Assembly: GCA_963846715.1 (NCBI GenBank)
Contig: CAWJXA010000003.1
Span: 1-64,000, forward strand
Length of the DNA stretch: 64,000 nucleotides
DNA from: Bog-257 sp963846715
GTDB taxonomy: Bacteria; Acidobacteriota; Terriglobia; Terriglobales; Acidobacteriaceae
Reading direction: 5' to 3'
The translations under genes were made by a program, and so were the position numbers. This document shows, in pieces, positions 17,241 through 23,621 of the stretch (positions are counted from its first letter, which is position 1; the number at the start of each line of letters is the position of its first letter). Below the pieces are notes generated by a model, which saw only the letters and a list, made by a program, of their open reading frames with translations, had not been told where the DNA came from and did not search any database.

Positions 17241-18155
17241 ATGGAGAAACAGGCCAGGGTCTATGTCGGCACGGCGGGCTGGTCCTACAAAGACTGGGAC
17301 GGCATCGTCTATCCCCAGCAAATCAAGAAGTCACTCCATCCGGTGGAATACCTGGCACGTTACCTGGACGTAATCGAGATCAACACGTCGTTTTACGGAC
17401 ACATCAAGCCCGAGTGGGGCAAACTGTGGTGCCGCAAATCGCGGGCCGTGAATCCGGAATTCATGTTCACGGCCAAGCTGAACAAGGCATTCACCCACTC
17501 GCCGATTGCCGTCGTCGAAAGCACATCATCGGAAACCATTCTGGCTACCGCCGAAGACGAACGACTGGCCAAGGATGGACTCGACTCCATCGCCGCCGAA
17601 GACATGCTGGGTGCCGTGCTGGCGCAGTTTCCTATTTCGTTCAAGAACACGAATGCCAATCGCGATTACCTGGAGACCGTGGTCGAGAAGTTCAAACAGT
17701 ATCCTCTAGTGGTTGAAGTGCGGCACAACAGTTGGACCAACGAGGGCACGTTGCGCTACTTCGCCGAGCGAGGAGTGGCCTTCTGCAATATTGACCAGCC
17801 ACGTCTGGGCAAGGCGATCGCTCCCAGCGAACACGTGACCGCGGCGTTTGCCTACGTGCGCCTGCATGGACGCAATTACGATCAGTGGTTCGACAGCGAC
17901 TCACGCAACGACCGCTACAATTATCTCTACACCCATCCGGAGTTACAGGGATGGAAGACGCGCATTGACACCATCGCCGCCAAAGCGCAGAAGACATTTG
18001 TCATCGCCAACAATCACTTCGAAGGCAAAGCGGCAGTCAACGCGCTGCAGTTGAAACACATGCTGACCGGACGTGCCGTCAACGTTCCCGAAACCTTGCT
18101 GAAGAGATACTGGGAGTTGAGTGAAATCGCGGCCCCGGGCGAGAAACCGAGCTAG
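17241..18155 (+). CDS. DUF72 (YecE-like) family protein
   Basis: The 304-residue protein is a clear DUF72 member: VYVGTAGWSYKDWDGIVYP at the start, YLDVIEINTSFYG, FMFTAKLNKAFTHS, LGAVLAQFPISFKNT, VVEVRHNSWTNEG, VAFCNIDQPRLG, AYVRLHGRNYDQWF and VIANNHFEGKAAVNALQLKHML. The fold is a TIM barrel related to UPF0759/YecE; the biochemical role is not established. I chose ATG 17241 over GTG 17220 because the family begins shortly before VYVGTAGW. It is a single gene with no operon partner. Confidence 0.85.
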   Translation: MEKQARVYVGTAGWSYKDWDGIVYPQQIKKSLHPVEYLARYLDVIEINTSFYGHIKPEWGKLWCRKSRAVNPEFMFTAKLNKAFTHSPIAVVESTSSETILATAEDERLAKDGLDSIAAEDMLGAVLAQFPISFKNTNANRDYLETVVEKFKQYPLVVEVRHNSWTNEGTLRYFAERGVAFCNIDQPRLGKAIAPSEHVTAAFAYVRLHGRNYDQWFDSDSRNDRYNYLYTHPELQGWKTRIDTIAAKAQKTFVIANNHFEGKAAVNALQLKHMLTGRAVNVPETLLKRYWELSEIAAPGEKPS

Positions 18156-18374
18156 GAAGCGTCGCTCTACCAAAATTATCTTCTCAGAAAGCGTTTAACC
18201 CTTTACACCGCTGCAACCTGCGTTTGCCACTGAATTCCTGCAACTGGCCAGTATTCATCAAATCGTAACGGAACCTTTTGGCTGCTGGTTCGTATATAGC
18301 TGCAGAACAGGATCCGGTGACGCCGCAGGGCCGCCGGGCGCAACCTCCGGGGTTCCCGATAGCGCAGTTGCGAT

Positions 18375-18392
18375 GTCGCGATGGAAACCCGC
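18375..18392 (+). repeat. Left copy of a direct repeat flanking a 40-residue ORF
   Basis: GTCGCGATGGAAACCCGC lies just before the ribosome-binding site of the small ORF at 18411. A near-identical copy (two single-base indels) lies at 18578-18597, after the ORF. The second copy forms the left arm of the terminator, so the first may compete for pairing with its right arm. Confidence 0.5.
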
Positions 18393-18410
18393 TTTCACAA
18401 GGAGATCACA

Positions 18411-18533
18411 ATGGACGCGAAATACAACTGGCTGATCGACAATGGCGCGGTTCGCCTCACTCTCAATACGGTAGCGTTTGCGCTCTGGATTGCCATGGCC
18501 GTGGGTTTGATGGAACTGGCGACAAAAATCTAG
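18411..18533 (+). CDS. 40-residue single-span membrane peptide
   Basis: The ORF is preceded by AAGGAG eight bases before the ATG, an excellent ribosome site. It encodes a soluble N-terminus (MDAKYNWLIDNGAVRL) followed by one hydrophobic helix (about residues 18-37, NTVAFALWIAMAVGLMELAT). It stands alone between the DUF72 gene and the DUF3052-like gene and is followed 54 bases later by a strong rho-independent terminator. The unit therefore looks like a dedicated small transcript. I do not recognise the peptide. Type I toxin-like peptides and small membrane regulators both have this size and build, but nothing here decides between them. Confidence 0.6.
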   Translation: MDAKYNWLIDNGAVRLTLNTVAFALWIAMAVGLMELATKI

Positions 18534-18577
18534 CTGCAACTGCACCTGCCTGACTACCCGCAATGACGCGACAGCAG

Positions 18578-18597
18578 GTCGCGAATGGAAACCCCGC
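18578..18597 (+). repeat. Right copy of the direct repeat, overlapping a terminator
   Basis: GTCGCGAATGGAAACCCCGC repeats the element at 18375-18392 with two inserted bases. Its second half is the 5' arm of the terminator hairpin. Confidence 0.5.
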
Positions 18598-18614
18598 CTC
18601 CTCCGCGGGGTTTC
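18588..18614 (+). terminator. Rho-independent terminator after the 40-residue ORF
   Basis: A perfect ten-base stem GAAACCCCGC/GCGGGGTTTC (18588-18597 and 18605-18614) closes a seven-base loop and is followed by GCTTTT. It ends the small-ORF transcript. Confidence 0.75.
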
Positions 18615-18718
18615 GCTTTTGTGGGTCAATGCAGCGACTCTGCAACCTCTGCTATCTGATAAACCGTTTGACATGCTCTCCCCATCGGCCCCATGATTCT
18701 GCAATCCTGGGAGGGTCG

Positions 18719-19327
18719 ATGGGACGCGAGCTTTTGTGTACCGTTCGCTCAGGCGGCAAGACTGCAACCGCCAAAACGCTGCTGGAAACCGACGAGATCA
18801 TCGTTCGCGGGGAGCTGCGTCTGAAGATTTCTTTCTCGTCGCTGAAGTCGGTGGTGGCGCGGGATGGCGAACTCCATCTCAAATGGCCGGAAGGCTCCGC
18901 GGTTTTCGAGATCGGTGACCATGCCGAGAAGTGGGCGGACAAGATTCTTCATCCTAAGACGACGGTGGAGAAGCTTGGCATCAAGCCCGGGCTGGTAATT
19001 TCGGCGTTGGGCGTCGACGATGGCAATTTCGTCAACGATCTTCGCGCGACGGCGAAGACGTTCTCCGATACGAAGCCGTTGAGCAACTCTGATCTCATTT
19101 TTTTGGGCGCGCAAAAGACCGCCGAACTCAGTCGGACAAGAAAGCTGGTTGCCTCACTGGCCAGTGGTGGCGCACTGTGGATGGTTTGCCCAAAAGGCCA
19201 ACAGGAGATTACCGAGTTGCAGGTAATCGAGGCCGGAAGGCAAGCCGGCTTAGTGGATGTAAAGGTGGTTCGCTTTTCAGAAACGCACACGGCGCTGAAA
19301 TTTATGCGGCCCAAGGCGAAACGGTGA
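18719..19327 (+). CDS. DUF3052-like protein
   Basis: From the ATG at 18719, preceded by GGGAGGG, the product has 202 residues. An N-terminal part (MGRELLCTVRSGGKTATAKTLLETDEIIVRGELRLKI) looks like a small beta domain. The C-terminal half begins KLGIKPGLVISALGV and contains SDLIFLGAQKTAELSR, LASGGALWMVCPKG and AGLVDVKVVRFSETHTALKFM, the order seen in DUF3052 proteins. The function is unknown. The longer frame from 18563 runs over the terminator and is rejected. Confidence 0.7.
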   Translation: MGRELLCTVRSGGKTATAKTLLETDEIIVRGELRLKISFSSLKSVVARDGELHLKWPEGSAVFEIGDHAEKWADKILHPKTTVEKLGIKPGLVISALGVDDGNFVNDLRATAKTFSDTKPLSNSDLIFLGAQKTAELSRTRKLVASLASGGALWMVCPKGQQEITELQVIEAGRQAGLVDVKVVRFSETHTALKFMRPKAKR

Positions 19328-19386
19328 CACCGAGAAGCAGTTTAAGGCACGGCTGAACAGGCTGCGGGAAAAGTCAAAACATCAGA

Positions 19387-19414
19387 TCCCACGCGGGCTA
19401 AAGCCCGCGTGGGA
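19387..19414. repeat. Family 2 palindromic repeat (TAAA loop)
   Basis: TCCCACGCGGGC and GCCCGCGTGGGA form a perfect twelve-base inverted repeat around TAAA. The core GGGCTAAAGCCC recurs at 19591-19602, and a GGGCTGAAGCCC version occurs at 53205-53216. Confidence 0.7.
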
Positions 19415-19478
19415 TGACAAAAATAAAGGAGCCTATCGGCACGACGGCCGCTGAAAAAGTCCTCTCCGGAGCGAGTTC

Positions 19479-19650
19479 GGGTAGTGCGGCGCTTCAGCGC
19501 CGCGTCAAGCGAGTACCGTGAAACGGCCTTTAGGCCTGGGGACATTGCACAAAAGAGGCTATTTTAGCGGCTTTGGACGAGGTACCTCAGGGGCTAAAGC
19601 CCTCTTCACAAGACCCGGTGAACCCGGGCCTGGAAGGCCCGCACTACCCG
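19479..19650. repeat. Composite family 2 hairpin repeat
   Basis: Several hairpins follow one another: GCGGCGC-TTCA-GCGCCGC (19486-19503), GGCC-TTTA-GGCC near 19525, GGGC-TAAA-GCCC (19591-19602) and GGGCC-TGGAA-GGCCC (19626-19640), ending in GGCCCGCACTACCCG (19636-19650). Its two ends reappear at 42645-42675 and 42852-42866, where a family 1 element lies between them. The remaining bases between 19328 and 19710 hold no gene. Confidence 0.6.
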
Positions 19651-19710
19651 GGCTGTTGTCAGTAGGTAGTTTTTCAGCAGCCTGTGAAGTCGTGCCCTGA
19701 TACAAAACGC

Positions 19711-20073
19711 TTACCCGCGCTTGGTATCCACCTCGCGCAGGCGGGCAGCTTTACCACGCAACGCGCGCAGATAATACAGCTTGGCGCGACGCACGTGCGC
19801 CGAACGCAGCACTTCAATCTTGTCGATGACCTTCGAGTGTGTGGGGAAGATGCGTTCGACGCCCTGGCCAAAACTCATCTTGCGCACGGTGAAGCTGGGT
19901 TGATCGCCATGGCTCTTGGAAATGACCACGCCTTCGAACGCCTGCAAGCGCTCCTTGTCGCCTTCCTTGATCTTCACGTGTACCCGGACGGTGTCGCCGG
20001 GCTTGAAGTCGGGCAAATCAGTGCGCCGCGTTTTGGCGAGAAGCCGGTCAATGATAGGTGAGTTGTTCGACAT
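19711..20073 (-). CDS. rplS: 50S ribosomal protein L19
   Basis: The 120-residue product from ATG 20073 (A-rich leader with AGGAAAAG) is a canonical L19: PIIDRLLAKTRRTDLPDFKPGDTVRVHVKI, ERLQAFEGVVISK, SFTVRKMSFGQGVERIFPTHSKVIDKIEVLRSAHVRRAKLYYLRALRGKAARLRE. It sits at the 30S-50S interface near the subunit bridges. It is the last gene of the rpsP-khpA-rimM-trmD operon, separated from trmD here by the broken cupin gene. A frame extension to 20097 adds no family sequence. Confidence 0.97.
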   Translation of the reverse strand: MSNNSPIIDRLLAKTRRTDLPDFKPGDTVRVHVKIKEGDKERLQAFEGVVISKSHGDQPSFTVRKMSFGQGVERIFPTHSKVIDKIEVLRSAHVRRAKLYYLRALRGKAARLREVDTKRG

Positions 20074-20160
20074 TTTTCTTTTCCTTCCGTGTCGCACGCC
20101 TCGCGGCGGCAGAAATCAAAATCTTAGATAATTGCGCTCTGAACCGTTGCAAGTCCATCT

Positions 20161-20570
20161 CTACTTCTTATGCTCCCGGGCATAGTCGCTGGCGCCCATG
20201 AAGTGCAGCGAAACATAGGGTTCATTGCCTACGACCCAGCTGTCATGCCCCGGCGGACCTGGTGGAATGTAAAACACGTCGCCAGCGTGCATTTCGATAA
20301 TCCGCCCATCGTCCATGGCGGCCGTTGCGCAGCCAGAAATCACCATGCCAACGTGTTCGACCTGACACCTCGTCGCGCCCGCTCGCCTTGCCCAACATGC
20401 TCCGACCACTTCCAACCCGGTTCGTAGGTGGCGCGCCCGATAGTCATACCCCCAATATGGACCAGCTCAAACTTGCCTTTGGGGAACACCCGAGTTTCGT
20501 CGGGACTCTCGAACCGCTTCAGAATCACATCGCGGCTCACCCCAGCGATAGCAGGTCCACTCGAATTCAT
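20161..20570 (-). pseudogene. Cupin-domain protein split by a frameshift
   Basis: Two frames together give one single-domain cupin. The first (ATG 20570, MNSSGPAIAGVSRDVILKRFESPDETRVFPKGKFE ... YEPGWKWSEHVG) continues in a second frame (TRCQVEHVGMVISGCATAAMDDGRIIEMHAGDVFYIPPGPPGHDSWVV ... SLHFMGASDYAREHKK). The metal-binding pattern is visible as EHVG, CQVEHVG and PGHDSW. The junction lies at about 20374-20394. Removing one G from each of two GGG runs there would restore the reading EHVGKASGATRCQ. It starts four bases after the trmD stop, so it was an operon member. It could be a sequence error or real decay. Confidence 0.75.
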
Positions 20571-20574
20571 AACA

Positions 20575-21402
20575 TCATTCCTTGCGCGTCGTTCCCTCAA
20601 TCTCGGCCAGCAGCTTGCGATCTTCTTTGCTCAATTCGGCATCGCGCAACAAATCAGGACGATTGCGCAATGTCTTTTGCAGCGCGCTACGACGCCGCCA
20701 CTTCCGAATCTCATCGTGGTCCCCGTTCACCAGCACCTCGGGAACCTGCATCCCACGAAACTCTGCCGGACGCGTGTAATGCGGATAATCTAGCAACCCG
20801 CCGGAACTGCACGTCGAACTGGGCGGCCCACCCGGAGCCTTCGGCTGTTCCGGAGCGGCCGCCGCCGTAAACGACTCCTGCTGTGCCGACGCCGCATTGC
20901 CCAGCGCGCCGGGGACCAGCCGCGCCACGGTGTCCACAATAATGGCCGCGCCTAACTCTCCGCCGCTCAGCACAAAATCGCCGACGGAAATCTCGTGATC
21001 GGCGAGATGTTGGCTCACGCGCTCATCCACGCCTTCGTAACGTCCGCAGATGAGCAACACGCGTTCGTGTCTGGTCAACTGCTGCGCAACCGCCTGCGTA
21101 AACAGCTCGCCCTGAGGCGAAAGCAGCACCACAGTCTCGGGTGCGTCATCCTGCATTCGTTCTGCACGCGGCGAAACCCCCAGCGATTCCAGGCATTCGA
21201 AGATAGGCTCAGGTTTCAGCACCATGCCTTCTCCGCCGCCGAATGGCCGATCATCCACCGTGCGATGCCGGTCGTGGGTGAACGCCCGCAGATCGTGAAC
21301 GCCAATTTCAATGAGCCCGGCCTCGCGCGCCTTGCGCACAATGCCGTAATCCAGTGGCCCGCGAAAAAAGTCCGGAAAAATCGTCAGGATCTCGAACTTC
21401 AT
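20575..21402 (-). CDS. trmD: tRNA (guanine-N1-)-methyltransferase TrmD
   Basis: TrmD methylates G37 of tRNAs from S-adenosylmethionine. The 275-residue protein shows the family landmarks: FEILTIFPDFFRGPLDYGIVRKA, VHDLRAFTHDRHRTVDDRPFGGGEGMVLKPEP, LLSPQGELFTQAVAQQL, LICGRYEGVDERVSQHLADHEISVGDFVLSGGELGA (the trefoil-knot SAM site) and LLDYPHYTRPAEFRGM. Between QESF and GLLDYPHYTRP there is an unusual insertion of about 22 residues rich in Ala, Pro, Ser and Gly. It follows rimM in the ribosomal operon. Confidence 0.96.
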   Translation of the reverse strand: MKFEILTIFPDFFRGPLDYGIVRKAREAGLIEIGVHDLRAFTHDRHRTVDDRPFGGGEGMVLKPEPIFECLESLGVSPRAERMQDDAPETVVLLSPQGELFTQAVAQQLTRHERVLLICGRYEGVDERVSQHLADHEISVGDFVLSGGELGAAIIVDTVARLVPGALGNAASAQQESFTAAAAPEQPKAPGGPPSSTCSSGGLLDYPHYTRPAEFRGMQVPEVLVNGDHDEIRKWRRRSALQKTLRNRPDLLRDAELSKEDRKLLAEIEGTTRKE

Positions 21403-21443
21403 TCGGGCCTCCCCAACTCGCGCCTAAGCGCGCGGGGATGATC

Positions 21444-22040
21444 TCACTTCCCTCGCTTGCGGCGAACCCCAGCCGAGCGTGCTTCGTCGGCTTCGGTCTT
21501 CTGCCGCTGCTTCTCTTCCCCACTCAACGGCGAGTCCAGCGCCAGCAATCCGTCGGGCAGCTCCATCTCGATCCGCCGGTGCTCCAGGTCTGCCGACTTC
21601 AAAAACTCTTCAGCATACGGAACCAGAACTTCCTGCTCCGCGTCAGCCTTGGTTCGCACTACCAGTAGTGGAGCCTCGCCTGCCCCAAACTGTACTTCGC
21701 TCACAGTCCCCAGCAGTTGCTGGCCGTCTGCAACTTTTATCCAGACTTCACAGCCGACAACGTCACTTACGTATGCCGCCCCCGCTTCCAACTCGGAGCG
21801 CTGCTCGATCGGAACCTGCAATTCCAGTCTGGCCAGCTGCTCGGCGTCGCTGATACTGTCCACGCCGGCGAACTTCAGCACCACGCCGCCCTTGTGAAAC
21901 CAGTGCTCTTCCAGCTGCAATAGCCGGCGGCTACCGTCGGCCGCCAAGCCCGACAACTGCCGGCGCTCCTGGAAGCGCTCGGGAAAATCCGTGTGCAGCT
22001 CGGCCATAACTTCGCCGCGCCGCCCTTGCGGGCCCAACAC
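21444..22040 (-). CDS. rimM: 16S rRNA processing protein RimM
   Basis: RimM assists maturation of the 30S head and binds S19. The frame from GTG 22040 reads LGPQGRRGEVMAELHTDFPERF, RLLQLEEHWFHKGGVVLKFAGV, then the PRC-barrel half DVVGCEVWIKVADGQQLLGTVSEV ... LLVVRTKADAEQEVLVPYAEEF. The tail after PDGLLALDS is highly charged (EEKQRQKTEADEARSAGVRRKRGK). The family normally has about ten more N-terminal residues. Upstream in frame the codons give AGDFITIARV, which fits perfectly, but no ATG, GTG or TTG is present; an ATA at 22070 overlapping the khpA stop and preceded by GGAG is the best candidate start. The true gene probably begins there. Confidence 0.93.
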   Translation of the reverse strand: MLGPQGRRGEVMAELHTDFPERFQERRQLSGLAADGSRRLLQLEEHWFHKGGVVLKFAGVDSISDAEQLARLELQVPIEQRSELEAGAAYVSDVVGCEVWIKVADGQQLLGTVSEVQFGAGEAPLLVVRTKADAEQEVLVPYAEEFLKSADLEHRRIEMELPDGLLALDSPLSGEEKQRQKTEADEARSAGVRRKRGK

Positions 22041-22066
22041 GCGAGCGATCGTAATGAAGTCGCCGG

Positions 22067-22318
22067 CTATTCCACAATCTCCAACTGGTAGCGCTTGCGA
22101 GTGCGCAAGGCGGCCGCATTCATAATGGTGCGCAAGCTGCGGGCCATGCGTCCCTGGCGACCAATCACACGCCCCAGATCGGTCTCAGCCACAATTAACT
22201 CCAGCACCGTCTGCCCGCCTTCTTCAAAGGCTTCCACCGTCACCTCGTCAGGCGCTTCTACCACGGCCTTGGCAAGATGTTCCATCAACGCAACCATATT
22301 TACGGCGCTGTCAGTCAT
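22067..22318 (-). CDS. khpA: KH-domain RNA-binding protein KhpA
   Basis: The 83-residue protein is a single KH domain: MEHLAKAVVEAPDEVTVEAFEEGGQTVLELIVAETDLGRVIGRQGRMARSLRTIMNAAALRTRKRYQLEIVE, shown here only by its order, with the GRQG loop (GXXG) near residue 53. It belongs to the KhpA/YlqC family encoded between rpsP and rimM in many bacteria, where it binds RNA together with KhpB. Its TAG stop overlaps the probable non-canonical start of rimM. Confidence 0.93.
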   Translation of the reverse strand: MTDSAVNMVALMEHLAKAVVEAPDEVTVEAFEEGGQTVLELIVAETDLGRVIGRQGRMARSLRTIMNAAALRTRKRYQLEIVE

Positions 22319-22361
22319 AGCTTAGGCGGCTCCCGATATCGGAGGTTGGGCGGCTGCGAGG

Positions 22362-22652
22362 TTAAGCAGCAGCAGTCGGAGTCGGCTCCGGAGTCGGCTC
22401 CGGAGTCGGCGCCGGCGCACTGGCGGCTTTTTCCACCAGCTTGCGTACGCGGTCCGACAACTGGGCTCCCTTGCTGGTCCAATAGTCAATGCGCTCGCGC
22501 TTCAATTCCACGCTGGCGGGATTGGTACGCGGATTATATGTGCCGACTACTTCCACCGAGCGGCCATCGCGCGCACGGTCTTTTTCGATCACCACAATGC
22601 GGTAGTAAGGCTGTTTGCGCGCACCGCGACGCGATAGACGAATCATCAACAC
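22362..22652 (-). CDS. rpsP: 30S ribosomal protein S16
   Basis: The product starts (M)LMIRLSRRGARKQPYYRIVVIEKDRARDGR and continues VEVVGTYNPR, LKRERIDYWTSKGAQLSDRVRKLVEKA, a full S16. I chose GTG 22652 because it gives three residues before IRL as in other S16 proteins; ATG 22646 is the alternative. A GAAAGGAAA stretch precedes both. The C-terminus carries an added APTPEPTPEPTPTAAA tail, encoded by a 12-base tandem repeat. It is the first gene of the operon ending in rplS. Confidence 0.96.
   Translation of the reverse strand: MLMIRLSRRGARKQPYYRIVVIEKDRARDGRSVEVVGTYNPRTNPASVELKRERIDYWTSKGAQLSDRVRKLVEKAASAPAPTPEPTPEPTPTAAA
22378..22411. repeat. 12-base tandem repeat in rpsP
   Basis: GGAGTCGGCTCC is repeated nearly three times in tandem. 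On the coding strand it gives Glu-Pro-Thr-Pro units, a flexible acidic tail of S16 that can change length by slippage. Confidence 0.7.
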
Positions 22653-23055
22653 AGAGGCTGTTTCCTTTCGCTCGTCAGTGTCCACACATGTGCGCCTTCC
22701 CTCGCCCATCCAGGACAACAGATTTAGGCTGAGAGCGCTGGGAGGCGCCGGTGGCACAAAATTCCCTTCAGGCGAGAACCGCTTGCGGTCGCCGAAGCGC
22801 GCGATCGGCGCTTCGGGCGGGTGCTCCAGCGAGATACAGCTTCGCTCCACACCCCAACCAACGCAGCTGGGCGTTAGTTGGACCCCGGCTACTTGCACCC
22901 CATCAAGCACCACTGCGGTGCTTGCCGGGGCCCCGCTACTGGAGGCAAAGACCTATTATCGCTTAGGTTACGCTGTGTGGCAAGCGAGAGGGTGGCGTGT
23001 TCGCTTGGAATCGCGGCCTGGAACGACCGCGCATGACCAGACTTGCTGCCGCTAC
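22653..23055. other. rpsP upstream region with a nested hairpin
   Basis: No gene is evident. The operon promoter for rpsP should lie in the left part. At 22883-22930 two inverted repeats are nested: CCCCGGC (22883-22889) with GCCGGGG (22924-22930), and AAGCACC-ACTGC-GGTGCTT (22905-22923) inside. It may end transcription of the minus-strand gene at 23056 or be a structured leader. Confidence 0.45.
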
Positions 23056-23265
23056 CTAAGCGACGGAGCCAGTTTTTTCCGAGGTCTCCTCGACGGTACC
23101 AGCATCGGCTTCGTTCGCGTCCTCTCGATGGAGTTCCCGATCGAGGGCCGCCTGTTTCCGCTTGGCATGGGATACCGGATTGGCCTTCCCGGTTAGCGTG
23201 TGGCACCGCTCTCCGGGCTTGGCGCCACAAGCTGGACATTCGAAGTCTATGGCGTTCATATCCAT
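23056..23265 (-). CDS. Small putative zinc-binding protein
   Basis: The 69-residue product starts MDMNAIDFECPACGAKPGERCHTLTGKANPVSHAKR, shown in part: CPACGAKPGERC plus the downstream His forms a C2CH-type zinc knuckle like those in short phage and actinobacterial proteins. The tail is acidic (EDANEADAGTVEETSEKTG). No function is known. An in-frame ATG two codons later is an alternative start. There is no strong ribosome site. Confidence 0.55.
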   Translation of the reverse strand: MDMNAIDFECPACGAKPGERCHTLTGKANPVSHAKRKQAALDRELHREDANEADAGTVEETSEKTGSVA

Positions 23266-23621
23266 AGTTTACGCTGACGGGTAAGGCGTTCAAGTGCCCG
23301 TGAAAATCAAGACATAGACACGTTCCATTCTTGGCTTTTTTCGGAAGCATCCCGATTGCGGTCAGCCCCAACACCGTGTTTTCTTGGCAGCCCACGTCCG
23401 TTACTGGCGCCGCGCGTTTTCCCAAAATGGCACGCATGACTCTTTCTCTTTTAGAGAGATGCAGTCTTGCGTTGGGGAATCTGTTCAGCAGCGTACGATC
23501 CAGGCAGGATCAGAGTGGAAGGGAGGCCCTCATCTGATCCATCGACACTTGGCAGCCGGCGCCATGCTGTACGTGCGGCGGCCTTGCAATCAACAGCTCC
23601 CGGGGTGGAAAGGCGGACGTC
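23266..23621. other. Intergenic region without a recognised gene
   Basis: The stretch separates the minus-strand zinc protein from the SBBP protein. A short hairpin TCTCT-TTT-AGAGA lies at 23445-23457. Promoters for both neighbours probably lie here, but I cannot place them. Confidence 0.3.

Noticed and set aside
18290..18395. A c-di-GMP riboswitch before the 40-residue ORF
   Set aside because: Only a GGGGTTCCCGAT-like end resembles the class; the conserved first half is not present.
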